From Silene noctiflora (Eukaryota > Streptophyta > Magnoliopsida > Caryophyllales > Caryophyllaceae): DNA of 24,875 bases. Positions 1 to 9,323 of the stretch are shown here, piece after piece. The notes below the pieces were generated by a model. It was given only the letters and a program-made list of their open reading frames with translations. It had not been told where the DNA came from and did no database searches. Each line of letters opens with the position of its first letter. Position 1 is the stretch's first letter. Both the position numbers and the translations under genes were made by a program. The stretch spans positions 1 through 24,875 of the forward strand of contig VHZZ01028830.1 in the NCBI GenBank assembly GCA_009801015.1, in the 5' to 3' direction.

Positions 1-93
1 GTCGAAGCAGTCGGAGCAGAGAAAGCCATTGCAGTTCTAATATATAAGAGTCAGAAGTTTGCCTTTGGTAACGAAGCTAGTTCAACCGCATGA
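1..93 (+). CDS. Open frame entering from the left edge, unknown product (partial)
   Basis: Frame 1 is open from the first base for 30 codons and stops at TGA 91-93. It reads with purine-rich first codon positions and begins VEAVGAEKAIAVL, an Ala/Glu/Val-rich composition like several other short frames in this window. No start codon is visible, so it would be the tail of something beginning upstream. No family is recognised. At 30 codons, chance is a fully adequate explanation. Confidence 0.1.
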   Translation, partial: VEAVGAEKAIAVLIYKSQKFAFGNEASSTA

Positions 94-1391
94 GGGGATG
101 ATCAGAGACTAGTCTCTTCCTTAGCCTCAGTCTTTTTTATGTTGACATTTCCCATTTTTTCCAACATAATAGGGCCCCTTCCAAAAAAAAAATGTCAAAG
201 AGTTATATTATTATAATGCAGTAGCCTGGGCAATTTAAAAGCATAGCTTGAAAATGGTTTAGCCAAGTAAGGGAGAGATTCTGCTTTCTTTTCAAAGTAG
301 TTTGAGAGAAAGTTAATAGGTCGAAACGGGTTTCCAAGGAAGTTGATGATGCAGCAGGTCTGTCAATTCCTACTTTTTATATTAGTATATAGCATTTTTA
401 GTCTGATTTTCCTGGAGGCCGGAAAGACCTTGAAAAAGGAGTCCCTTGGTTTGGTATGATCCTTCCTCTCAAGGGGGTCGAAGAGATGGAAGTTGGCTCA
501 AGTCACACGCTCCGTTCAAATAAATTGCGTGGTAGCGCTGCAAAACAAAATCCAAATCAGGGGTCTAGGGAGCAAGCAGCGAAGCGGTGGAACTAGTCCC
601 CGCGTGCTGGTAGCTATGAAGAAGGCCTTTTTTCGGGCCTGAGGACAGCTAAAGATGGCTTTAGCACTAAAGTATGTTAGTTAAAAAATGTCAGCAAACG
701 AAGCTTGTTCCACACGAAATAAGTGGAATCATGCGCGAAAAGTTACTACATTCAAACACCACATACCAATTACGACCAGTCCTTACATACCGATCTTTTA
801 AAAATAAAAGGGGTTAGCGTTCGCGGGCGAAACTAAAGTGCCTTAAAGAAAGGTATAGGGCCCTCCTCCATCTATTATATCATGTCAACACTAGTTTTAT
901 ATGTCTCGGGGCGAAGGTAGATACGCTCCCTCTTCGGTAGCTCCGTGTGACCCGTTCTGGTCTTAAGGCAAGAGCTTAACCCCAGTTTTCCTTTTTTTCA
1001 AGATCTTGCTTGCTAAACTATAAAATATGCAGCGAGATGTCTAATTATAAGAAGAGTGAAAGCGCACCTTCCAGACCTCAATTTCGCGAAAGGGGACCCT
1101 TTTTGGCCTCTCTTTTAGGCGGAACAAGCTAGATTTCATTTTCCGTTCTTAACGAGTAGCGCTCTTTCGATGGGACATCTAGTGCGTCAGCTTGCTTTTG
1201 CTTTTACTTTGTAAAAGAGTTTTAAAAAATTAAAATGGGAGGCATTCTTAGGGCGAATTCCTCAACCAATCGCGACATGCGAGTCCCTTCGGCCCCCTTA
1301 TGCTACGACATTATTGCCAACTCATACCGCTCACGTACCAATCCGCTCGTTTCAACAGCATTGCCGAGTTCCCAAAAGCTAGCAGACTCAA
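94..1391. other. Intergenic stretch without a supported gene
   Basis: No long open frame or RNA gene is visible. A short plus-strand frame (306-392, 28 codons, containing VSKEVDDAAGLSIP) has coding-like composition but no start. An A10 run lies at 182-191, and GGGCCC sites occur near 171 and 858. The DNA is otherwise unremarkable mixed-composition spacer. Confidence 0.5.
1201..1217. repeat. Small hairpin, 7-bp arms and 3-nt loop
   Basis: CTTTTAC (1201-1207) and GTAAAAG (1211-1217) are exact reverse complements around a TTT loop. An A/T-rich inverted pair (TTTTAA...TTAAAA) follows directly. A tight stem-loop of this kind could mark an RNA 3' end in a plant mitochondrion, but no gene lies next to it, and arms this short are expected by chance in the window. 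Confidence 0.3.
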
Positions 1392-1604
1392 ATGATGTGC
1401 GCTTATAAGAATGAAATTCATATTCTTTTTTACAAACGAATAGTTTTTTTACTGATCTTCATAGCAATCCTCAACTGTTCAATCAAAGGAAACGTCAAAA
1501 GGCATCAATGGGTAGACGACTTTCTTAATGCCATCCTTCTTTCCCCTTTCTTACTTAATGTGGAAACCGCCGCTGAGGCTTTAGCGCATGCAGTAGGAGA
1601 ATGA
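1392..1604 (+). CDS. Small hypothetical open frame, 70 codons, one membrane-like segment
   Basis: ATG at 1392 (a second ATG follows at once), TGA at the end. After a short polar start, residues about 17-29 form a hydrophobic run (IVFLLIFIAIL), and residues 43-57 are moderately hydrophobic. The last 14 residues (VETAAEALAHAVGE) are acidic and Ala-rich and resemble the motif seen near 6924, 14591 and 22462. No family is recognised. If translated, it would be a small membrane-associated protein. Small hydrophobic frames are common in plant mitochondrial spacer and often arise by recombination, so chance or chimeric origin is as likely as function. Confidence 0.2.
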   Translation: MMCAYKNEIHILFYKRIVFLLIFIAILNCSIKGNVKRHQWVDDFLNAILLSPFLLNVETAAEALAHAVGE

Positions 1605-1974
1605 ACGGCCGGTCTTGTTGAGGAAGTAAACTTCGGATGTCAGCACAAATCAAATAACGTTTTTCTTTTTTAAATAGCCCGGTATTTACGTACACTCGTT
1701 CCTCCCCTTGTTAGTACCCCTATCTTATAGAATATACGTTCCGCTTACTATGCCTTGGTTCTTCAAACCTTGCTTGCTAGTCAGCGGAGGGGAGGTGCCA
1801 GCCGTATCAATTTCAATATAAATGGGCCCGCCTTCTTTGGCTCAAAGTGTTATCTAAATACAATCTTTCTTTTCTTTGTGGACACTGGGAAGGAAAGTCA
1901 AGTAGGCATGTGTCACTAAGCGCGAGATAAAGAAGGTCGTTCGATCGTCCATTCATAGACTTGGCGGGGCATTC

Positions 1975-2229
1975 GTGAAAGCTTTAACAAGGTATGGGGT
2001 CATCGGACATGAACTTTCCTCGGGGATCAGAAAGACATTAACAAGCAAGATGGACTCATCGACAACTAGCCTTACCCTGTGCTACTTTTTACGCGGAGAT
2101 ACTAAAATAAAAGGAATAAGTAAAGGAATCGGTAGGGCTTATACTAATCCGCCTATTAATAAAATTTTAATGTTGATGCGAAGTAAGCATCTCCCAGCGA
2201 CAAGTAGCTGTTTAATTTTATTCTTTTAA
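1975..2229 (+). CDS. Hypothetical open frame, 84 codons
   Basis: Begins at GTG 1975; the first in-frame ATG comes about 25 codons later. The middle is basic (IKGISKGIGRAYTNPP) and the C-terminus is hydrophobic (CLILFF). No domain or family is recognised. A GTG start is uncommon for plant mitochondrial genes, which makes a real gene less likely. It is listed because it is one of only two open frames above 65 codons in the first 5 kb. Confidence 0.15.
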   Translation: MKALTRYGVIGHELSSGIRKTLTSKMDSSTTSLTLCYFLRGDTKIKGISKGIGRAYTNPPINKILMLMRSKHLPATSSCLILFF

Positions 2230-2444
2230 TATCGAGTTTAAAAAAGACTGTTGCATCCTATAAACAAGATCAAGTAAGATAGCACGACACGATATGAATT
2301 TAGCGCGGCGCCGGTTATAGCGAGTACGTTCAAAAGCAAAGGCGCATACATGCATAAAGAGGGCCCCATTCAAGTACACCTGTGATTTACTACTCAATTG
2401 CCAAACTAGACTATTTTAGGCTCTACTACTGTTTTCTTTAGTTC

Positions 2445-2462
2445 TTATAGATATTATAGATA
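2445..2462. repeat. Exact tandem duplication, 9 bp x 2
   Basis: TTATAGATA occurs twice back to back (2445-2453 and 2454-2462). It belongs to a set of short exact tandem copies in this window that look like local slippage events. Confidence 0.75.
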
Positions 2463-5400
2463 TAAGTCAGCCATGTAAGTAAGTTATGTTAAATGAGAGC
2501 TTCGAGTTTTGTGCTTCTCTTAGAGTAACTTTTCATATAGTATAGACTTTCTTATAAGTCTTAGAGTTTCGTGAGAAAGCTAGATGTGATGGAGACATGC
2601 TTGTTGTAGTAAAGGGGAGCTTCCTAAAGTATGGGTCATACCAATAAGGCTTTAACGAAATCGATAAAATAGCTTACCAGAAAGGGTAGCAGCTGAGCTG
2701 TGTACGGACGGCAGCAAGTAAACCCATAGGTATGGTAACCTTTCTCCTCTTCACTATCAAGCGAGTGAAATGTCGAATCGAGTCAGTTGTTACGAGCCAA
2801 CTTCAGTTCTCTCTACTGGTTGGCATGGTTAATGGATAGGTAACGCGTTTTACCTTATATCTAAAAAAGAGAGTCATGAGATCGGGGTGGTTCTTTGTTT
2901 CCCTATATCTTAAGTAGTGCGGGACAACTCCTCAACAATTCCGGGGCGGTAAGACTCTACAGTATCTCGTGATCTATCTGTTACAGTATCCTTAACCCAG
3001 AATGAGCTATCCCGTAGAATTCCTTTTAGAGAGAGGAGCTTTTTTACGCGAGTCCATATTTTATGGTTTCACGAGCTAACGCGGCTTGACATTTCAATGG
3101 CGGATTCTCCATTGCTGATGCTCAAGCGCCCTGGAAGCATTAGTAGCAGAGTAGTGCATCTGCTGTGTGCCACTATTCCACATCAACTAAAAGAAATATG
3201 TACTCAAGCAGAATCTTTAATAAGCAGAATGAAGTGAAGGATGGGCGGCTCTGCCCTTGCCTTCCTGACTTTACTTTACTTTTATATGCTATATAATAAA
3301 GTAAACTTGTCCCAAAGACGGTATGGAAAAGATCCATCTCTCTCCTGTTGCGAGGACGAATCATAATCAATTGCTATTTCGTAAGAAGATAAAAAAGTAA
3401 GTATACAAGTTCATTTTAAAAAACATGAGAAGAAATTGAAAAAAAAAAACCTATGCATCAATTAGCATATATAAAATGATAAGGCAGCTCACAGCTTACT
3501 CTCGCTAACGCCTAAGACTTCTCCTAGCAGTATAACGGTCTGTCCCTTTCACTAGCAACTGGAAAGACTGTAAGCAAGGCTCGCCTCTGAGTATTGAGTA
3601 GGGATTCTGGAAGTTGTTCAAAAGCTTCTCCTTTCTTGTACCCACCCTTTAATTTCGCTTCTTTCGTTGCTTCGGAGTCAAAGATTTCTTTTGTAGCTTA
3701 AGTCGAGACTGATTCTTTTTTCGTTCTTTCTTGTAATCGCGTGCTTGCGCTCGATCCAACCCTGCTAGTGATCTTAATTCTGCTTCTATTGACATTGAGT
3801 TGGAGCTAAGGCGATCTCGCCCTATTTTATTTTTTAGTTTCCATCAATCTCGAATAAGGTTCTATGAATTGGCCGTGATAGGACGCGGATTTGAGCCCCA
3901 CCTGACTCAGGCTTGGAAATTTCCGAGGAAATTTAATGTTAGATGTTAATAGAGGGTCTTTCGTCAATCCTGGATTGAGATCTCATTTTAGAAGTCTAAA
4001 AAGCCACCGCTTCTCCTTCGATTATCGATGCTAATCTTTCTGCGAGGGATCTTTTCCATTGTGCACAATAGGGGGCGTAACCCTGCCTGCGATCATACAA
4101 GAAAATAGGGCGCAGTCTTATAAACCTGGTCCAATAAACGAAGGAATTGAAAGCCCACCAAGGGGGGGGGAATGCTTCAGTTGACTGGTCAAAAGATAGG
4201 GAGCCATGTCTAGTCCCGAAGCGGCTATCTTAGCAATATTCTACGAGATTACCTCAATTAAAGCTAAATAGATTTCATCTTAGCGCATATTAAATAGAAT
4301 AAGGGTTAATCTTGTTATAATCCCTTCAAGCCCACGGAGAAGTCCAAAGCAGCTAGCGAGATTCCCACTTTTATTTCAAAGAAGTCCTATTATCAACCAC
4401 CCTTAATCTCCAATTCCCCATCAGTAGAATCTACCGAACAAGTGAAGTCTTTTATAATTAAGTAAGAGAAGGGCTCTTACCTCAATATTGGTCGATATAA
4501 AAAATTAGATTATACCTCGGGAACTTAAAAGTCTAATCTCGTCAGATTCTAAGGATTTCAAGGATAAGGGGCCCAAAGGAAAGAGTCCCCAACTAGCTCA
4601 ATTTTTTATTAAGATTTTTTTTCTCAATTAAAGAGCGGTAATGTTGCACATGAAGTCTAATTTTTGCTTAAAGATTAAAGATAGGAATTCTTTCGAAATA
4701 CAAATGCACAGAAGACGAATGAGATTCAATAGCTAGGTTAGCACTCAAATACATTCTAATAAAAGTCCTCTTACCCAAGAAAGTGCTTCGAGAAAGTTTC
4801 GTCCCATGTTGGCCGTTTCAAAATCATAAAAGTAAAAGAAAAATCTTTTCTTTTTCCTCTTTTTTCAAGATCGAGCTTTTCAGCGATTGGTCGATAGCCT
4901 GCCTTTTCTTCCTTGCCCGAGTTCCCGGAAGATACCCCTCTTTCTGACTTCTGACAACTATGGATGTCACTTTGATGATTAAAACAAAGGCTATGCAGAA
5001 AGCTTAAACTTTCAAGTAGTTAAGCGGGTTGGAGTTCTTTTCCCTTGCTCAGTGGGCCGTCGTCGGAAGGCAAGAGATCCTTTGAAATATCCACCAAGTC
5101 CTTTAATAGACAACAGGAAGAGTAGAATCTTAAAGACCCCTCATGGAATCATTCTGGTATTGACATAAAACTCATGATTTATGATTGATATCCTAGCTCT
5201 ACTTGGTCCATTTTTATTTCCGGGATTACCTCGAGTTTTCTTGAAAAGGGGCTCAACCGAGCACCCCCAAGTTCATGAGATCGCTCGAAGCATTCGTCTT
5301 TGTGTGGGTAAGAGAAGAGTTCCGAGATAGGACTCTCTCGACCCTGGCTCGAAAGAAAAGAGTGGTAACTCACTTCACTTGCTTGTTATCCTAATTCTTA

Positions 5401-5593
5401 AAGGAGCTAATTAAGTTTACGCTCTGGAAGATAATCGAACGCTAGGGATGAGAAAGCTAGAAGCACATCTTGGGCGTGAATCCCGCAAGTTGGATGAGAC
5501 GGGAGTAAAGTACGAAGCTCTCATCATTTAGCACCCCCTTTCTTTCTTTGACATTCTGTCGTTTACCTATGCTTCTTATTAAAAGAAGAGGTC
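2463..5593. other. Long gene-free stretch
   Basis: About 3.1 kb with only sub-70-codon minus-strand frames (3173-3370 and 5179-5373), which have no convincing composition. It contains a G9 homopolymer at 4162-4170, an A9 run near 3441-3449 and a small palindrome CCTGACTCAGG at 3901-3911. I see no tRNA cloverleaf, group II intron domain V, rRNA fragment or plastid sequence that I recognise. Confidence 0.5.
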
Positions 5594-5821
5594 GTGGCTA
5601 AGATGGGGGGTCTAGTCAAGTCATTTCACCCGAGTACAGGAATTCAGTTCGCATCAAAGGCTCAGGCCCCGCAAGATAAGCTGCGTGAACTGTCATTCCA
5701 ATCTCAATTTCCAACTTCTATAACTATAAGAACTATAAAGCTCAATCTTAGATACGGACTCCTAATAATAACTATCCAAACTCTCCTAAAACCGGGTTTC
5801 CTTTCTTCGAAGGAACTCTAA
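5594..5821 (+). CDS. Hypothetical open frame, 75 codons
   Basis: GTG at 5594, with an ATG three codons later at 5603. The N-terminal half is basic and polar (GGLVKSFHPSTGIQF); the C-terminal third is hydrophobic (YGLLIITIQTLL). It contains the imperfect 9-bp tandem AACTATAAG/AACTATAAA at 5722-5739. No family is recognised. The composition is compatible with a peptide having one membrane-prone segment, but nothing rules out chance. Confidence 0.15.
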   Translation: MAKMGGLVKSFHPSTGIQFASKAQAPQDKLRELSFQSQFPTSITIRTIKLNLRYGLLIITIQTLLKPGFLSSKEL

Positions 5822-6487
5822 ACGGCAAAAGCCTGACTCTAAGACAAGATCCCCTTACTTTTCTTCTTCGCGATTCCTCTCTATGCAAATGAAGGAGTGG
5901 AAGGAACAGGTGTCGGGATAGAGTTTGATATTTTCGAAGGCTGTTTCTCAAAAGGAAAAGCAAGCGGTAATCAGCCAAAGAAAGAGAGCCTCTAATGCTA
6001 CTTAATAAAAAAAAGCAAGTAAGTATCCGGTCTAGCACAAGCTAAAGGTTGGCCGCTGTCTGACCTAATTTACTATATTATACTGTACACATGTTTAGAC
6101 GTCTTGGAAAGAAGATTTTGATTCTACTTTACAATACAAGCTTTCTTTTCTTAAGAATCTAAAATAGAGCTATCCTTTTCCTGTGAGCAAGGAGGCCTTC
6201 GTTCTACTAAAATATGGATTCCTTGTCGAAGTAGTATTCGATACTGCTTAGCTCGACTGGTTTCGAACTAATTTGATTCATTATGCTTTTAAGGTAATTT
6301 CACATGAAAGGAGGAGAAGACTTACTACTAATAGTCTAATATTTCACAAGTAGACGCAAGACTCTATCTTTATTAGTTATAAAAGAATGATCCCAATCGC
6401 ACGAAAACCCTTCTTGACGGTGAGAAGCACAGGTGTCAAAGACTTTTCCCTTTTTATTTAGGCAGGAACGCCCGCTGAGGAGGCTAG

Positions 6488-6574
6488 ATTACCAAGAAGA
6501 TAAAAAAAGTAGCAGATGCAACCGAGGAGGCAATCGAAGATGGAATTTATGATGGAGGCAGCGGTTCGCTTTAA
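6488..6574 (+). other. Short acidic coding-like frame (28 codons)
   Basis: Open from just after TAG 6485-6487 to TAA 6572-6574. It includes KKVADATEEAIEDGIYDGG. Almost every codon starts with a purine, which is typical of coding DNA, but it is short and has no start. It resembles in style the D/A-D-E-E motif frames elsewhere in the window. No function is assigned. Confidence 0.15.
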
Positions 6575-6790
6575 TTAAGATAAAAAAATCCTTAACCTTG
6601 TATAATAAGTAACCAAACTACGCGCCCTTCCGAGCGAAGTTCCGAAGGAGAGCTGGTCGAAGCATTCCTTAAATTTTTTGCTTTGTCCAAACCTTCGCTA
6701 TTGAAATCTTTTCTTCAAATAATCTAGGGGTATGTGGCTTGTGAGTCTAGTTTCGCGATCTCTGGCGGCGATTGGTGGAGACCATTACAT

Positions 6791-6802
6791 TATTATATAA
6801 TA
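6791..6802. repeat. 12-bp AT palindrome
   Basis: TATTATATAATA is a perfect palindrome. Similar TATTATA/TATAATA strings recur near 6070, 13510, 16900, 22790 and 23805. About six 12-bp palindromes are expected by chance in a window this long. Confidence 0.3.
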
Positions 6803-6875
6803 GAATAAGATCAAATACCCGTTTCTTTTTTAAGGAGTGTCAGCTGTGACTGATTACAGTGAAGATTCAACATAA

Positions 6876-7028
6876 TATAAGGGGTCGGTGGAATCGGAGC
6901 TGGTTTCGCTCAAAGATGGTAAAGACGTTGATGAGGAAGAAGCTTTAGCAAATCAAATACGGATCCTATTGATGGAGAGAAAGGTGGTGAGGGGGAGAAT
7001 GATTCTACCTTTAAATGTCATAAATTAA
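6876..7028 (+). other. Acidic coding-like frame (50 codons), copy of the D-E-E-x-A-L-A motif
   Basis: Stop-to-stop frame with no ATG near its beginning. It carries VSLKDGKDVDEEEALANQIR, then a basic, hydrophobic tail (LLMERKVVRGRMILPL). The stretch 6921-6953 (KDVDEEEALAN) matches KDADEEAALAD on the minus strand near 22449-22481. Of the differences, four fall at synonymous third positions (GAC/GAT, GAA/GAG, TTG/TTA, GCT/GCA). The 13 codons just before it, in the same register (6834-6875), are also coding-like. It may be a remnant of a dispersed coding sequence. Family unknown. Confidence 0.25.
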
Positions 7029-7086
7029 AAAAGCATTAAAAAGAATTGAAGGGTTCATCCCGGAGAGACAAAAGGGCATCCTTTAA

Positions 7087-7302
7087 TACGAACCCCTTTA
7101 TTGGGGTGAAACGGTTGATTTCAAAAGGGAACATAGTTCGCTGAGAATATGGGGGCCTGAAAGGACTTGCTTTGTCCCGAAAGTTCTGGGTTTTGGGGAC
7201 TGGACATGTGTAAATAGCAGTAAAAAGATGGCAAACTTTCCCGACTGCTCCATAAAATTAAATGCTAATTTCAGCCTAACTCCGGGTTTCGTTTTAGAAT
7301 GA
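7087..7302 (+). other. Coding-like frame without a start, 71 codons
   Basis: Open from 7087 to TGA 7300-7302. It contains GETVDFKREHSSLRIWG, then TCFVPKVLGFGDWTCVNSS. The amino-acid mix is even, like a folded protein, and a 90-codon minus-strand frame (7098-7370) overlaps it as an apparent shadow. There is no ATG until a methionine far inside, so if it is real it is a fragment or needs an edited start. No family is recognised. Confidence 0.2.
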
Positions 7303-7655
7303 ATGTTTATATGTATAAAAATAAAAGAATATCTCATAGATATAGTAAAGATATAGAAAGTGTGAAGCATTTTTGTAGCATAAGCAGAAATGGGAGTGAA
7401 ATGTATCGGTGAATTGCCGTAAAAAGGCAGCTATCCACCTTGCTTGTCAAAACGAATGCGTCCGGATAGTAACGCCAGGTGGCAACACACTGTTCAGCCC
7501 ACGCATCTTGGATGCACGGTCCTTCTTTTAAGCCGGGCCAGACCTACCCTCCAGTTCCACGGGTTCATATCATAGGTGAGAACTTTTTGCCAAAAAAACA
7601 TTACAGTCAGTCAAGTGAGCTTCCAGTAGCCTGTTGTGTTGCAAAGGCTCAATTC

Positions 7656-8114
7656 TCAGACGCCCCCTTTAGATGAGGAAAACCTCTGGATTTGCCTCGA
7701 ACTGCCTCGATTAAGCTTGACTCTTGGGTTGGGCACCTTACTCCGGAAATGCCCTGTCTTTACGTTAAACTTTCTAAGAAGCGGTCCTTTCATGCACATC
7801 CATATGGATACTAAGCTCGCGAAGAGGGGTAAGGGCCTTCCTCCGCGCCCGTTGATTGAGTCTTTCATTCCTATGTTCAATATGGCATATAAAGCGTCTA
7901 GCCAGCCAATGAACTCTATTGCACAACCATAAATACATAAGTCCGTAAATGGTGGTAGGCAAAGCATTAGAAGAGCGGGCTCTGTTCCCAGGGAAAGCAT
8001 TCTCGACTGTCCCAGCTTAACAAAGGCTTTTTTAGTCTCATTCCATTCACTAGCTAGCTCCGGAGCTCGAAACGAGGCTCGCGGGCAGCACAACCCTCCA
8101 GATTTGACGAACAT
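7656..8114 (-). CDS. Hypothetical protein, 152 aa, membrane-like centre and basic tail
   Basis: The longest open frame in the window: ATG at 8114-8112, TGA at 7658-7656. Residues 1-45 are mixed. Residues about 46-83 form a long hydrophobic, Cys-containing stretch (PALLMLCLPPFTDL, then IEFIGWLDALYAILNIGM), followed by a second hydrophobic run at about 95-108. Residues 110-152 are strongly basic and polar (RKFNVKTGHFRSK; GSSRQIQRFSSSK). The layout (membrane segment or segments, then a charged tail) is typical of lineage-specific plant mitochondrial ORFs, some of which are linked to cytoplasmic male sterility. I do not recognise a homologue or a fused piece of a known gene. A 98-codon plus-strand frame (7636-7932) overlaps it and is probably its shadow. 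Confidence 0.35.
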   Translation of the reverse strand: MFVKSGGLCCPRASFRAPELASEWNETKKAFVKLGQSRMLSLGTEPALLMLCLPPFTDLCIYGCAIEFIGWLDALYAILNIGMKDSINGRGGRPLPLFASLVSIWMCMKGPLLRKFNVKTGHFRSKVPNPRVKLNRGSSRQIQRFSSSKGGV

Positions 8115-8364
8115 AGTCCCGGCATAGTCCCGATTTGGACTTCTTTACGATTAAAGTAACCGAAGGCAGACGCTCCGATCACAGATTTGAATAACCAAAG
8201 TAAAATAACAAAGATCGAACAGCAGCTTCAGCTAAAGCCGTTGCTTCTGTTTTTTCTTCTGAATTTGAAACTTAAATTTACTTTAAATTTGCTTTAAGAA
8301 GACCGCTTTTGATGACGTAGAATTTTGCCGGGTTGAGGCAAAAAGGAGGATCTTTTCGGGATAA

Positions 8365-8610
8365 ACAAGAAAAACCGTCCTATTTCTTTCTCTTTTCTTT
8401 TTATTTAAAAAGGAGGTAGTTTCGCCAAGAAGGGTTTCATCAGGAGCAGTAGGATCAGACCCTTGGGTTACAATACACCTTAGGGATGGAAAAAAGGGAT
8501 CAAAATATGATTACTCTATAAATCTAAGGAAGACTCTTCCGATGGGGCTTGTCTCTTTGTTGAAACCGAAGCCGAAGGCAGGAAAGGGAGAATACAACAG
8601 TATAAAATAA
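8365..8610 (+). other. Coding-like frame 1 of the 8.4-9.5 kb chain (81 codons)
   Basis: Open from 8365 to TAA 8608-8610. It starts hydrophobic (VLFLSLFFLF), then turns basic: VVSPRRVSSGAVGSDPWV, HLRDGKKGSKYDYSINLRK, LLKPKPKAGKGEYNSIK. By my count, about a third of the codons from 8413 on start with G and about two thirds with a purine, as expected for translated DNA. There is no ATG near the front. Product unknown; probably a fragment. Confidence 0.25.
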
Positions 8611-8722
8611 AGAGTTAGAGCAGGTGAATTCTCAGAACAAACCTCTTTGGAAGAAGATCGCGGCAGTTGCTAATAATGTTGATGATGATAATGTAAAGGT
8701 AGGCCCCCATAGAAAGATATAG
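8606..8722 (+). other. Coding-like frame 2 of the chain (38 codons)
   Basis: Overlaps the end of the previous frame in a different register and ends at TAG 8720-8722. It carries NKELEQVNSQNKPLWKKIA, then AVANNVDDDNVKVG: a Lys/Asn/Asp-rich, strongly protein-like composition with purine-first codons. No family is recognised. Confidence 0.2.
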
Positions 8723-8950
8723 ATAGGACTAAACATGGAGATTGAGCAGTTTGCATTTATAAAGATCTCAGGGGTATATCGAATATAGAGGCGCGAAGCC
8801 CTTCCCCATCAACATCAAGACGAATAGATGTATCACCTTTGACCCTTGGAAGCTTGACGAGAAGTCTCCAGTGGTAAAAAAGACTTTGAATCTTCCTTCG
8901 CTTTGGCCGATTCCTTCCGTTTCGTACCTACTTTATAACTATACGATAGG

Positions 8951-8959
8951 CGTAAGAGT
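8951..8959 (+). promoter_or_regulatory. Possible CRTA-type mitochondrial promoter core (weak)
   Basis: CGTAAGAGT matches eight of nine positions of the dicot mitochondrial consensus CRTAAGAGA. It follows AT-rich DNA (TTTATAACTATACGATAGG) and lies 26 bases before the ATG at 8985. The last base deviates from the consensus, and a nine-base match with one difference is expected several times by chance. Confidence 0.15.
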
Positions 8960-9076
8960 GTAATCCGAGGATCTAGCTAGGATTATGAATACGAGTACAC
9001 AAAAGTCAAACTTACAGCTATCTAGAGATAGAATACAGATGGACAACTGTATTTATAAGGATTTCCGATTGAAACT

Positions 9077-9086
9077 CCCCCCCCCC
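9077..9086. repeat. C10 homopolymer
   Basis: Ten consecutive C residues, the longest C run in the window, lying in the overlap between two coding-like frames. Such runs tend to change length by slippage and are also a risk point for sequencing error. Confidence 0.8.
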
Positions 9087-9200
9087 GTTCTCGGGATCAG
9101 CTTCATGCTCAACCAAAACTTCTGGCACACAGCTAATCCCAGATATAGTTGTTCTGGAAACAGGGCAAACGCTCGGGGATAGAGCATCAGGGAGGACTAT

Positions 9201-9224
9201 CCCAATTTATAACCCAATTTATAA
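9201..9224. repeat. Exact tandem duplication, 12 bp x 2
   Basis: CCCAATTTATAA occurs twice back to back (9201-9212, 9213-9224). The unit is a multiple of three, so the frame open through this region is kept and reads PIYN then PIYK. Confidence 0.8.
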
Positions 9225-9301
9225 ACGAGAGCCTTCATGTTTTCCAACAACGACCGAAAACGCTTCTTTTCCTTGGGTTCAGGGAAGCATAGACCATAGC
9301 A

Positions 9302-9323
9302 AAGTAGGCGGCGGAGCCTACTT
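9302..9323. repeat. Hairpin, 8-bp arms and 6-nt loop
   Basis: AAGTAGGC (9302-9309) and GCCTACTT (9316-9323) are exact reverse complements around GGCGGA. It lies inside the 9073-9531 open frame. One or two such stems are expected by chance in the window. Confidence 0.4.

Larger units (their letters stand above)
8763..9182 (+). other. Coding-like frames 3 and 4 of the chain, same register
   Basis: One register is open from 8763 to 8963 (66 codons, including YRGAKPFPINIKTNRC and FDPWKLDEKSPVVKKTLN). After one stop it is open again to 9182; the second part has an ATG at 8985 (65 codons) and contains LQLSRDRIQMDNCIYKDFRL. The composition is that of a soluble protein. The product is not recognised. 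It is best viewed as part of a decayed coding tract. A plant-type promoter-like string (CGTAAGAGT) happens to lie at 8951-8959. Confidence 0.25.

Noticed and set aside
4162-4170. G9 run as a G-quadruplex
   Set aside because: A single G run without three further runs close by cannot form the usual four-tract structure.
7098-7370. 90-codon minus-strand frame
   Set aside because: It overlaps the more coding-like plus frame 7087-7302 and shows no recognisable motif.
7390-7412. Possible trnC remnant (GAAATGTATCGG)
   Set aside because: About a dozen bases resemble the D-arm to anticodon side of plant mitochondrial trnC, but no anticodon, T-arm or acceptor pairing follows.
7636-7932. 98-codon plus-strand frame overlapping the 152-aa minus-strand ORF
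   Set aside because: It lies almost entirely opposite the longer ATG frame and its composition is less protein-like; taken as its shadow.
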